12,005 nt of DNA from CAZNQW01 sp964575225 (GTDB lineage Bacteria > Chloroflexota > Anaerolineae > JAAYZQ01), in assembly GCA_964575225.1 (NCBI GenBank), contig CAZNQW010000113.1:1-12005 (forward strand), given 5' to 3'. Positions 5,861 through 11,960 of this stretch are shown here, piece by piece. Positions within the stretch are counted from its first letter, which is position 1; the number at the start of each line of letters is the position of its first letter. The position numbers and the translations under genes were made by a program. A model generated the notes under the pieces. The model was given only the letters and a program-made list of their open reading frames with translations. It searched no databases and was not told the origin of the DNA.

Positions 5861-7054
5861 TCAGAAAGTCGTCGCGCCGGCAAAGGGATCGGGCGGAACG
5901 TCGATCTGATCCAGGAACCGCTCGATGGTGACCTCGGGGTCGGCCTTGCGCGCTGCCAGCCAATCGGACAGAGCGCTGGACTGCTTGGGGCTGAGCACTG
6001 CTTCGGGCAGCGGGCCGTTTTCGTCCCGCTCCACAACCCGTAGCAGATAGAAACTGCCGTTGCCCTCCACCTGGACCAGCTCGCCCACGGCGGCGCCAAA
6101 GGCCGCGTCTTCCACCTCTTGGCCATAGCGCGTCTGAAGCTGGGTGGCAGCCAGCCAACCCAGGTCGCCGCCGTCCTCCGCCGACAGGGTATCGGTCGAC
6201 ACTTCGCGGGCCACCACGGCAAACTCTTCGCCTCCCTCGATCCGGGCTTGGGCAGCGGTGGCCTGGTCCTCGGTCTCGGCCTTGATCAGCTCGACGTGGA
6301 TCACCAGGCCGGTGGTGGGCACCAGGCCGGCCAGATGCTCCTGCACCTTTTCGCGCAGCAGGCCGCGTCCCACGATCCGGGCAAACTGATCGGCCTTGAG
6401 TCCCATGGCTGCATAGTAATTGTCCAGGATCTGGTCGACGTCGGCCTGGGCCAGGGGGGTGGGTGTGGGCAGGGTGGTGGTGTCGGTGATGCTGGTTTGG
6501 GCCTGCATGGCCTGCTGGGCCATGCCTACCTGGATGTCCTCGTTGATATAGTCGGTGATCTCTTGATCGGTGACGGTCAGCCCCAACTCCTGGGCCTTTT
6601 CCTGCACCAGCAGGTCTTCGGCCAGCTCGTCGGCCACGGCCTGGGGCAACATCTCTAGTTCGGCCTGATATTGCCCCAACTGCTGTTGGTAGTAACTCAA
6701 CAAAAATTCGGTGGTTTGGTCCTCGGAGGTGCCAATCGAGTCGAGAGCTTCCTGGATGCCGTCGATGGCCGAGTGCAGGCTGTAGCGGCGATAGGTGAGC
6801 AACTCGCTGAACTCGCTGAAGGCGGCCTTGGTGCCGTTGACCTTGACCACCGGCTGGGCCGGTTTGATCACCAGCTCGGACAGGATGCCCGCCGCCAGGA
6901 TGGCCACGATGAGGACCGCCAGTGCGCCCACAGCCAGCCAGACAATCCGCTTCTGTTTGGCCTCTTTGCGGCCCAGGGAGATCTGCTTTTTGGTTTGCCT
7001 CGGCTCTTCGACCTTGGCCTTTTGGGTAGATTTTGACTTGGCAGGTTGTGCCAT
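5861..7054 (-). CDS. Membrane-anchored parvulin-type peptidyl-prolyl isomerase (SurA/PrsA-like)
   Basis: A 397-residue protein with a Lys/Arg-rich cytoplasmic N-terminus (1-36), one membrane anchor (about 37-57, IVWLAVGALAVLIVAILAAG), a SurA-N-like helical chaperone region (about 62-240) and a parvulin/rotamase domain (about 250-345). The rotamase core is recognisable by HVELIKAETEDQA, GGEEFAVVAREVS and GGDLGWLAATQL. A helical C-terminal segment (about 352-382) completes the SurA-like layout. It probably helps fold secreted proteins outside the membrane. A Thr/Pro linker TTTLPTPTPLAQ (192-203) interrupts the chaperone region. GGGAG lies 7 nt before the ATG. It follows rpsR by 60 bp in the same direction, so it probably shares that operon, with an inverted repeat in the gap. 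Catalytic activity is not certain, because many homologues act only as chaperones. Confidence 0.85.
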   Translation of the reverse strand: MAQPAKSKSTQKAKVEEPRQTKKQISLGRKEAKQKRIVWLAVGALAVLIVAILAAGILSELVIKPAQPVVKVNGTKAAFSEFSELLTYRRYSLHSAIDGIQEALDSIGTSEDQTTEFLLSYYQQQLGQYQAELEMLPQAVADELAEDLLVQEKAQELGLTVTDQEITDYINEDIQVGMAQQAMQAQTSITDTTTLPTPTPLAQADVDQILDNYYAAMGLKADQFARIVGRGLLREKVQEHLAGLVPTTGLVIHVELIKAETEDQATAAQARIEGGEEFAVVAREVSTDTLSAEDGGDLGWLAATQLQTRYGQEVEDAAFGAAVGELVQVEGNGSFYLLRVVERDENGPLPEAVLSPKQSSALSDWLAARKADPEVTIERFLDQIDVPPDPFAGATTF

Positions 7055-7067
7055 TCGTCCGCTCCCA

Positions 7068-7100
7068 GGCGGCCGCGACCCGGTGTGGGGGGCGGCCGCC
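7068..7100 (-). other. Inverted repeat between rpsR and the foldase gene
   Basis: GGCGGCCGC (7068-7076) and GCGGCCGCC (7092-7100) form a perfect 9-bp stem with a 15-nt loop. It starts just beyond the foldase ribosome site (7062-7066). It could lower read-through or translation of the last gene relative to the ribosomal genes. No T-run follows. Confidence 0.5.
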
Positions 7101-7114
7101 TACTTTCTCACTGC

Positions 7115-7525
7115 CTAGTATTGGCGAATGTGCTCCGACGTATAGGGGAGCAGGGCCACGTGCCGCGCCCGCTTGATGGCCACGGCCAGCATGCGCTGAT
7201 GTCGGGCGCAGGTACCTCCCTTGCGTCGTGAGCGGATCTTGCCCTGCTCCGACACGTAGCGGCGCAAGAGTCCAACATCCTTATAGTCGATGTGGTTGGT
7301 TTTTTCCAGACAAAAGGCGCATACCCGCCGCCGTCGCTGTTGATAGCGTCCACCGCGGCCCCCGCCTCGCCGATCATCATCGCCCTCGTTGTCGTATCCA
7401 CCACTACGCCGGCCTCCGCCATAACTGGGTCGGCTGCCGCCGCGCGGTGCGCCCCCGCCGCTGCGCGATGCGCCACCGCCATAGCGGCCCTGGCTCGATT
7501 GCGGTCGTCGTTCGTCGTCACTCAT
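7115..7525 (-). CDS. rpsR: Small ribosomal subunit protein bS18 with long Gly/Arg-rich N-terminal tail
   Basis: 136 residues, against about 75-90 in most bacteria. Residues 65-136 are a normal S18: RRRVCAFCLEKTNHIDYKDV, then LLRRYVSEQGKI, then GTCARHQR and KRARHVALLPYT. S18 binds S6 and the 16S rRNA platform. Cys69, Cys72, Cys106 and His109 form a CxxC...CxxH set, the zinc-binding form of S18. Residues 1-64 are a low-complexity extension of Gly, Arg, Ser and Tyr with RGG-like steps (GGGRRSGG, DDRRGGGRGGR) that should be disordered and basic. The start ATG at 7523-7525 is preceded by AAGGAGA, about 11 nt away. No later start would leave a better ribosome site. The gene is in the classical rpsF-ssb-rpsR order. 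Confidence 0.93.
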   Translation of the reverse strand: MSDDERRPQSSQGRYGGGASRSGGGAPRGGSRPSYGGGRRSGGYDNEGDDDRRGGGRGGRYQQRRRRVCAFCLEKTNHIDYKDVGLLRRYVSEQGKIRSRRKGGTCARHQRMLAVAIKRARHVALLPYTSEHIRQY

Positions 7526-7563
7526 GGTTTTGTTTTCTCCTTCACCATCTGGAACACTCCCCC

Positions 7564-7575
7564 GCCGGTACCGGC
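7564..7575. repeat. 12-bp perfect palindrome between ssb and rpsR
   Basis: GCCGGTACCGGC lies 2 bp past the ssb stop codon and upstream of the rpsR ribosome site. It could form a small intercistronic RNA hairpin; a DNA-binding role is not suggested by anything else. Confidence 0.4.
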
Positions 7576-7577
7576 TA

Positions 7578-8345
7578 TTAGAAGGGAAGTTCTTCAGTCT
7601 CGATTGTCAAAGCGGAATCCGCTCCGTTTCCCGGCGAGCGCGGTCCCAGCATGATCATCTCGCTGAGCACCAGCTCAGTGCGATAATGCCGGGCGCCGTT
7701 GGGCTGTTCCCAACCCCGTGTTCGTAGCTCGCCTTCCACAAACACCCTGCGTCCTTTGGTCAGGTACTGGTGACAGATTTCGGCCAGGCTGCCCCAGGCC
7801 ACGACGTTGAACCACTCGGTGGCATCGTGCCGCTCGCCCGATGGGTCGTTCCAACTTCGGGTGGTCGCCAGGCTAAAGGAGGCGACGGCCTGCCCGCTGG
7901 GCGTGTAGCGCATTTCGGGCGCCCGGCCCAGATTGCCGATGACCAAGACGCGGTTCAGGCACAGGGGCAGGTCCGAATCCTTTTCGTCCAGGAGGCTTGC
8001 CCCGACCTCATCGTGTCCGTCCAACGGCACCAGGGTGGTGGCCACCACTTCGGTGCGGCAGTGGCGCTGCCCGGCCTCGTCCTGCCAGCTCCGCGTCTGC
8101 AAGGGGCCTTCAAGGTAGACCCGCTGGCCCTGCTTCAGCCGTTCGCTGGCTGCTTCGGCCAGAGCGCCCCAGGCCACCACGTGGAACCACTCTTTCGATT
8201 CGCGGTCGTCGCCTCCCTGGGTCGTCCAGTGGCGGCAGGCCAGCACTGCACACGACACTACGGCCTGACCGGCCGCGGTGTACCGTTTTTCCGGTTCCCG
8301 CTCCACAAAGCCGATAATCGTCGCTCGATTGAGACCCCGCGCCAT
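7578..8345 (-). CDS. ssb: Single-stranded DNA-binding protein with two OB folds
   Basis: 255 residues holding two complete SSB domains in tandem. OB1 (about 3-108) starts LNRATIIGFVEREPEKRYTA and has EWFHVVAWGALAE and GQRVYLEGPLQTRSW. OB2 (about 128-235) starts LNRVLVIGNLGRAPEMRYTP and has EWFNVVAWGSLAE and GRRVFVEGELRTRGW. The two are clearly homologous. A 20-residue acidic linker joins them. The C-terminal tip IETEELPF matches the acidic-Pro-Phe tail that recruits replication and repair partners. Most bacterial SSBs have one OB fold and form tetramers; two per chain, as in Deinococcus and Thermus, imply a dimer. GAGGAG lies 8 nt before the ATG. It sits between rpsF and rpsR, as in many bacteria. 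Confidence 0.92.
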   Translation of the reverse strand: MARGLNRATIIGFVEREPEKRYTAAGQAVVSCAVLACRHWTTQGGDDRESKEWFHVVAWGALAEAASERLKQGQRVYLEGPLQTRSWQDEAGQRHCRTEVVATTLVPLDGHDEVGASLLDEKDSDLPLCLNRVLVIGNLGRAPEMRYTPSGQAVASFSLATTRSWNDPSGERHDATEWFNVVAWGSLAEICHQYLTKGRRVFVEGELRTRGWEQPNGARHYRTELVLSEMIMLGPRSPGNGADSALTIETEELPF

Positions 8346-8498
8346 TGCCGCGACTCCTCTACTCCACTACCAAACCCGTACCCCGATCCGAACCTATCAT
8401 CCGATCCACTCGTGTGCCGGGTTTTGCCAGAGGCTTTTGCCCATGGCCGTTGCCCGGATGCCGGTTCCCCAGGACCCGTCTGGTCCGTAAGGAATCGC

Positions 8499-8516
8499 CT
8501 GATCCAAAAGGATCAG
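8499..8516 (-). other. Hairpin directly after the rpsF stop codon
   Basis: CTGATCC-AAAA-GGATCAG is a perfect 7-bp stem with a 4-nt loop, abutting the rpsF stop (8517-8519). On the RNA the loop reads UUUU. It sits at the head of a 171-bp gap before ssb and could protect or partly terminate the upstream message. No separate promoter for ssb stands out in the gap. Confidence 0.45.
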
Positions 8517-8819
8517 CTAGTCCTCGCTGGTGCGTATCAGCAGGTAACGAAGCACCTGCTCGTTTAGCTTGAGGAATCGTTCCAACTCGGCGAGGGTGTG
8601 GGGTGGGGACTGGAAAGTCACGACGATGTCCTGGCTTTCCTGCTTTTTGTTGATGGCATAGGCCATCCGTCGCTTACCCCGGGGCTCGACTTTGGTCACT
8701 TCGCCGGCTGTGCTGCCATCGCTGGTAGCAATCAACTGGGTGACTCGCTCGACGATGGCCTCTACTTGTTCTGCTTCCGCGGCCGCGTCGATGACCAAAT
8801 ACAACTCGTATTCCCTCAT
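8517..8819 (-). CDS. rpsF: Small ribosomal subunit protein bS6
   Basis: 100 residues, the normal length. S6 pairs with S18 on the platform of the 30S subunit. It shows the family opening MREYELYLVIDA (1-12), the turn KVEPRGKRRMAYAINKKQES (43-62) and the final strand ERFLKLNEQVLRYLLIRT (80-97). It is the first gene of the operon, with an excellent ribosome site AAAGGAGGT (8825-8833) 5 nt before the ATG. The leader upstream contains a hairpin that may bind the S6:S18 complex. Confidence 0.95.
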   Translation of the reverse strand: MREYELYLVIDAAAEAEQVEAIVERVTQLIATSDGSTAGEVTKVEPRGKRRMAYAINKKQESQDIVVTFQSPPHTLAELERFLKLNEQVLRYLLIRTSED

Positions 8820-8824
8820 GCTTT

Positions 8825-8873
8825 ACCTCCTTTCCCTGGGATTGCCTGTGGTCCAAATGCCACAAGCGGAAAG
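8825..8873 (-). promoter_or_regulatory. Candidate S6:S18 autoregulatory leader of rpsF
   Basis: In the RNA, a CCG triplet (8869-8867) is followed directly by the stem CUUGUGG (8866-8860), an 8-nt loop and CCACAGG (8851-8845). Outside this, CUUUCC (8873-8868) can pair with GGGAAAG (8836-8830), which overlaps the ribosome site. The family is known to use a hairpin with an unpaired CCG in the rpsF leader that imitates the S6:S18 site in 16S rRNA. Whether the CCG is placed as in the published motif needs a covariance-model search. Confidence 0.45.
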
Positions 8874-8921
8874 AAAAGGGACGGGCGCCAAAGGCTAACG
8901 GCCCTATTCGCAACGCTCGCC

Positions 8922-8950
8922 ACTATAGCACAATCGTTGCGATTTGGCAA
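8922..8950 (-). promoter_or_regulatory. Promoter of the rpsF-ssb-rpsR operon
   Basis: On the minus strand: TTGCCA (8950-8945), 17-bp spacer, TATAGT (8927-8922). The start point near 8915 gives a leader of about 95 nt that contains the candidate S6:S18 hairpin. Confidence 0.7.
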
Positions 8951-8969
8951 AAATCCATGCCGCTGTTGG
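8930..8969 (-). repeat. Direct repeat containing the rpsF -35 region, copy 1
   Basis: 34 of 40 bases match 9351-9390 in the same orientation. Shared strings include ACAATCGT, GCGATTTGGCAAA and CCGCTGT. This copy includes the functional -35 and spacer of the rpsF promoter but not its -10. Confidence 0.65.
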
Positions 8970-9057
8970 GGAAGCGGGCAGCCATGCCCTTGTGGAGGGC
9001 GTCCGCCCGCAGGGTCAAAGCCTCCGAGAATCGTGCCTATTTCCAGCGCAGGGGATC

Positions 9058-9140
9058 TGTGGGGGTGCCCGCGCACCCCCACACCCCGCGCCGGGGGCCT
9101 AACGCCCCCGGTCCCCTCGGAATTGGTGCGTTGCCCGGTC
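9058..9140 (+). repeat. Family 3 structured repeat, copy 2
   Basis: Two strong hairpins and a conserved tail: an 11-bp perfect stem (9058-9068 with 9073-9083) around CCGC, then CCGGGGGC-CTAAC-GCCCCCGG (9091-9111), then AATTGGTGCGTTGCCCGGTC (9121-9140). The tail and the TGTGGGGG head match 5511-5625. Confidence 0.6.
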
Positions 9141-9154
9141 GAGATCCGGTTGCG

Positions 9155-9192
9155 CCTGCCTGCGCCCGTCTGCACAGTGGGCGGCAGGCAGG
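9155..9192. other. Long hairpin in non-coding region
   Basis: CCTGCCTGCGCCC (9155-9167) pairs with GGGC-G-GCAGGCAGG (9179-9192), giving 13 bp with one bulged G. A further 8-bp stem, GCTGCCCC/GGGGCAGC, is at 9244-9251 and 9259-9266. There is no gene on either strand from 8970 to 9412. Confidence 0.5.
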
Positions 9193-9315
9193 TGGGAGGC
9201 GAAGCAACTCGGTCGATCTCGGTTGGCCTGGCCCCATGTGCTCGCTGCCCCGTCCACGGGGGCAGCCTCCACGTGTGCCAGGTAATTCTTTCGTCATCCT
9301 GATGTTGATGCGCAT

Positions 9316-9333
9316 GGCACGGCATGCCGTGCC
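9316..9333. repeat. 18-bp perfect palindrome
   Basis: GGCACGGCATGCCGTGCC reads the same on both strands with no spacer. The GCATGC centre matches those at 168-179 and, in part, 5441-5447, so this is probably the core of a decayed GTAGGGGC-type repeat rather than a dedicated operator. Confidence 0.6.
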
Positions 9334-9350
9334 CAGGCCAGGACGGAAAT

Positions 9351-9390
9351 ACAATCGTCGCGATTTGGCAAAGAACCAGACCGCTGTGGG
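9351..9390 (-). repeat. Direct repeat of the rpsF promoter segment, copy 2
   Basis: Matches 8930-8969 at 34 of 40 positions. It keeps TTGCCA (9371-9366), but the position of the -10 reads TTCCGT, so it is unlikely to be an active promoter. It ends about 20 bp past the stop of the C_GCAxxG protein gene. Confidence 0.65.
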
Positions 9391-9412
9391 CGTTGGGTCT
9401 GCGAATCCGAGA

Positions 9413-9928
9413 TTATGCCAGCCCTTCGTCCTCCAGCAGCTCGATGACCCAGCGGGCGCCCGAGCCCACCACCACGGGGCAGATGCGGGCGTGGCCCCCG
9501 GCCTCCTCAAAGGCGTCGAACTCTTCGGGGTTGGTCAGGTCGTAGGAACGGCCCATCAGGTGGGTCTGGATCTCGCGGCATATCACGCTGCCGTAGGCGT
9601 CCAGGAACCGCTGGCGATAGGCGCGGACCAGGTTGTGGGTCTGAAAGCGCACGCCGTCGACGTCGTCGAATTGGGCTCGCGACCGGCCGACGCGGTCGCC
9701 CATAGCCAGGACGCCGCCCAGATAGGCGCCGCAGCAGCCATCGCCCATCAGGCCGACGCCGCCGGCGAACCCGGTCGCTGCCTGGAACAGCTCGTCGCGC
9801 TCCAGCCCCAGCGCGTCCACAACGGCTGCAAAGGTGCATTGGCCGCAGCCCCGGTACTTTTTCTCAAAGTCGATGCCCAACTCGTAGGCCTTTTCGGCTC
9901 GGGTCTGTTCCGTTTCTTGTGCTGCCAT
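9413..9928 (-). CDS. C_GCAxxG_C_C family cysteine-rich protein
   Basis: A 171-residue protein of a family with no settled function, often thought to bind metal or take part in redox chemistry. The ATG at 9926-9928 is chosen because AAGGGG lies 7 nt upstream and a promoter lies a further 100 bp up; a longer open frame to 10234 crosses that promoter and a repeat. Family features are CGQCTFAAVVDAL (28-40), ATGFAGGVGLMGDGCCGAYLGG (51-72), and later single cysteines at 117 (SVICREI) and 150 (HARICPVVV). In total there are six cysteines: 28, 31, 65, 66, 117 and 150. The second signature reads GCCGA, with a paired cysteine. There is no signal peptide or membrane segment, so it should be cytoplasmic. 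It stands alone, so context gives no hint of a partner. Confidence 0.8.
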   Translation of the reverse strand: MAAQETEQTRAEKAYELGIDFEKKYRGCGQCTFAAVVDALGLERDELFQAATGFAGGVGLMGDGCCGAYLGGVLAMGDRVGRSRAQFDDVDGVRFQTHNLVRAYRQRFLDAYGSVICREIQTHLMGRSYDLTNPEEFDAFEEAGGHARICPVVVGSGARWVIELLEDEGLA

Positions 9929-10028
9929 GTTCGTTCCCCTTCCTTGGTGAATGTGCCGGTTGTTCGATAGGTCTCTGTCGGCCAAGGCGCGTCCGATCGG
10001 GGACGGTCGAGCAACCCCGGCTGCTTGC

Positions 10029-10056
10029 ATTATACCATACACTCCCCGCGGTGCAA
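10029..10056 (-). promoter_or_regulatory. Strong promoter for the C_GCAxxG protein gene
   Basis: On the minus strand: TTGCAC (10056-10051), 16-bp spacer, a consensus TATAAT (10034-10029) preceded by TGG, an extended -10. Start near 10022, leader about 94 nt. Confidence 0.7.
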
Positions 10057-10121
10057 GAAGCAAGCCACCCGGGATGGGTGTGCAGGTCGGTGGGAAATCT
10101 CTTGTGGGGGTGCAAAGAGCA

Positions 10122-10213
10122 CCGTCACCCCCGCCTGCCTGCACAGGCAGGCGCAAGCAGGGGTCCATGGGTTCTGCCTGCGAGTACGCAGGCGCTTGCG
10201 CGGGAACGACGGC
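10122..10213 (-). repeat. Family 1 palindromic repeat, inverted copy D
   Basis: Its reverse complement aligns with copy B (3757-3826): GCGCAAGCGCCTGCGTAC, CGCAGGCAG, CCATGG, then GACGG at the end. The terminal hairpin loop is replaced by the near-palindrome GCCTGCCTG-CA-CAGGCAGGC (10133-10152). Other stems are GCCTGCG-AGTA-CGCAGGC (10176-10193) and an outer GCGCAAGC (10151-10158) with GCTTGCGC (10194-10201). Confidence 0.7.
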
Positions 10214-10483
10214 GGCGGGGACGTCGTCCTCCACGCGCGATATCCACGTCGCCGAGGGGCGCGCCTACTTGCTGCGCAGCGCATTTGTGGGGATGGGGAG
10301 GCCTCCCTTGACGCCTGGATTTGGCGCGGGCAGGTGTCCTTTTTTTCCGGGCAGGTTTCAACCCCGCCCGTACGGTTCGTGAAGGGATGGTTGTACCATG
10401 GGACCGCCGCCCTCGGCTGGTGACGGCCATTATCAGGGGTGACGGGTACGGCAGCGGGCGCGCACACCCGTCCCAACGATGCG
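10214..10483. other. Non-coding stretch upstream of hisF
   Basis: No gene seen. It holds a short inverted GTAGGCGCGCC-like element (10258-10268), two direct CGGGCAGGT strings (10327-10335 and 10348-10356) separated by a run of seven T (10340-10346), and no clear terminator stem before that run. Open frames in this stretch come from the neighbouring repeat or run into hisF in the wrong frame. Confidence 0.5.
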
Positions 10484-10512
10484 TTGACATTTCGCCCCTT
10501 TTGGGCTACAAT
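10484..10512 (+). promoter_or_regulatory. Promoter of the hisF-hisIE operon
   Basis: TTGACA (10484-10489), 17-bp spacer, TACAAT (10507-10512): one mismatch from the full consensus. Start near 10519, leader about 44 nt with AGGAGGGGG (10551-10559) before the ATG at 10563. There is no room for a his leader peptide or T-box. Confidence 0.8.
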
Positions 10513-10562
10513 CGGCACGGTCCTGGGGGGAGCGCCCTTCATTCCGGATCAGGAGGGGGAGT

Positions 10563-11336
10563 ATGTTAGCCAAACGGATTATCCCGTGCCTGGATGTGCA
10601 CCAAGGCCGCGTGGTCAAGGGGGTGCGCTTTGTCGATCTGCGCGACGCCGGCGACCCGGTGGAACAGGCCCAAGCCTACGACGCCGAGCGCGCCGACGAG
10701 TTGGTGTTCCTGGATATCACCGCATCCCACGAGGGGCGCGACATCATGCGCGATGTGGTGCGCCGCGTGGCCGAGAGCGTCTTTATCCCCTTTACTGTGG
10801 GCGGCGGGCTGCGCAGCCTCGAGGACATCCGCGAGATCCTGGCGGCGGGCGCCGACAAGATCTCGATCAACAGCTCGGCCATCCGCCAGCCGGAACTGAT
10901 CACCGACGGCGCCCGGCGATTCGGCAGCCAGTGCATGGTGGTGGCCATCGACGCCCGGCGCCAGCCCGCCGACCAGGACCGCCGCATGGGCTGGGAGGTC
11001 TATATCAACGGCGGGCGCATCCCCACCGGGCGCGACGTGGTCGAGTGGGCGCGGGAGGCCGAGGACCGGGGCGCGGGCGAGATCCTATTGACCAGCATGG
11101 ACGCCGACGGCACCAAGAACGGCTACGACGTGCCTCTGTTGCAGGCGGTGTCGGGCGCCGTCCACATTCCGGTCATCGCCTCGGGTGGGGCGGGCACGCT
11201 GGAGCATTTCTACGACGCCCTGACGGCAGGGGGGGCCAGCGCGGCGTTGGCGGCCTCGCTTTTTCATTACAAAGAACTGAGCATTGCCCAGGTCAAGACC
11301 TATCTGGCCGGCCGCGGCGTGCCGGTGAGGCAATAG
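10563..11336 (+). CDS. hisF: Imidazole glycerol phosphate synthase, cyclase subunit HisF
   Basis: 257 residues, full length. HisF is a (beta/alpha)8 barrel that takes ammonia from the HisH glutaminase and PRFAR, and makes imidazole glycerol phosphate and AICAR, linking histidine to purine synthesis. The opening LAKRIIPCLDVHQGRVVKGV holds catalytic Asp11, and MVVAIDARR holds catalytic Asp130. Phosphate-binding turns are TVGGGLRS (78-85), SINSSAI (101-107), TSMDADGTKNGYD (177-189) and IASGGAGT (205-212). A strong ribosome site precedes the ATG. No hisH or hisA is adjacent; hisIE follows after 3 bp, so this is a short end-of-pathway his cluster or the visible part of a longer one. Confidence 0.96.
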   Translation: MLAKRIIPCLDVHQGRVVKGVRFVDLRDAGDPVEQAQAYDAERADELVFLDITASHEGRDIMRDVVRRVAESVFIPFTVGGGLRSLEDIREILAAGADKISINSSAIRQPELITDGARRFGSQCMVVAIDARRQPADQDRRMGWEVYINGGRIPTGRDVVEWAREAEDRGAGEILLTSMDADGTKNGYDVPLLQAVSGAVHIPVIASGGAGTLEHFYDALTAGGASAALAASLFHYKELSIAQVKTYLAGRGVPVRQ

Positions 11337-11339
11337 CTC

Positions 11340-11960
11340 ATGGAGGCAGAGCGGACGATGGAAGGGATCGCCTGGGACGAGCGGGGGTTGGCGCCGGCGG
11401 TGGTGCAGGATGCCCACACCGGACAGGTGTTGATGGTGGCCTATATGAACCGCGAGTCGCTGGCGCGGACCCTGGAACGGGGCGAGACCTGGTTTTGGAG
11501 CCGGAGCCGCGGCGAGCTGTGGCACAAGGGGGCGACCTCGGGCCACACGCAAAAGGTGATCGAGGTGCGCTACGATTGCGACGCCGACACGCTGCTGGTG
11601 CGCGTCGAGCCGGCAGGGCCGGCCTGCCACACCAATCGGCAAAGCTGCTTCTACCGGCGCCTGCCCGATGGCGCCGAGGTCGGGCCGCCGCCCTCGGCCG
11701 GGGGCGCGCTGCCCCATCTGGATGCCGTGGTCCGCGACCGGCAGGCGAACCCCAAGCCTGGGTCCTACACCTGCACCCTTTTCGACAAGGGGATGCCGCG
11801 CATCGCCCAGAAGGTGGGGGAGGAGGCGGTCGAGACTGTGGTGGCTGCCCTGGCCCAGGACGACGGGCGAGTGGTCAGCGAGATGGCCGATCTGATCTAC
11901 CATGCCACCGTGCTGTTGGTCCAGCGGGGCCTTTCGTGGCAGGACGTGGAGGGGGAATTG
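11340..11960 (+). CDS. hisIE: Bifunctional phosphoribosyl-AMP cyclohydrolase / phosphoribosyl-ATP pyrophosphatase HisIE, 3' end missing
   Basis: 207 genuine codons, then adapter sequence. The HisE half (about 124-207) hydrolyses PR-ATP to PR-AMP (step 2) and the HisI half (about 8-108) opens the PR-AMP ring (step 3). HisI motifs: LMVAYMNRESL (31-41), WFWSRSRGELWHKGATSGHTQKV, the metal site DCDAD (79-83), and ACHTN and SCFY with Cys96 and Cys103. HisE motifs: SYTCTLFDKG (142-151), IAQKVGEEAVE (155-165) and EMADLIYH (181-188), whose acidic residues bind magnesium. The family normally continues a few to about 20 residues past the DVEGEL seen at the break, so little is missing. Start alternatives are ATG 11340 (used) and ATG 11358, which has GGAGG 11 nt upstream. 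It follows hisF by 3 bp and is surely cotranscribed. Confidence 0.93.

Noticed and set aside
1461..10213. Possible CRISPR-like arrays from the recurring palindromes
   Set aside because: Copies are single, widely spaced, in both orientations and variable in length; there are no regular spacers and no cas genes.
9929..10234. 102-residue N-terminal extension of the C_GCAxxG protein
   Set aside because: It crosses an extended -10 promoter and repeat D; the ATG at 9928 has a ribosome site and gives the family's usual length.
10327..10370. Possible terminator or riboswitch before hisF (run of seven T, CGGGCAGG repeats)
   Set aside because: No stable stem precedes the T-run on the + strand, and the his promoter lies further downstream, so it cannot be part of the hisF leader.
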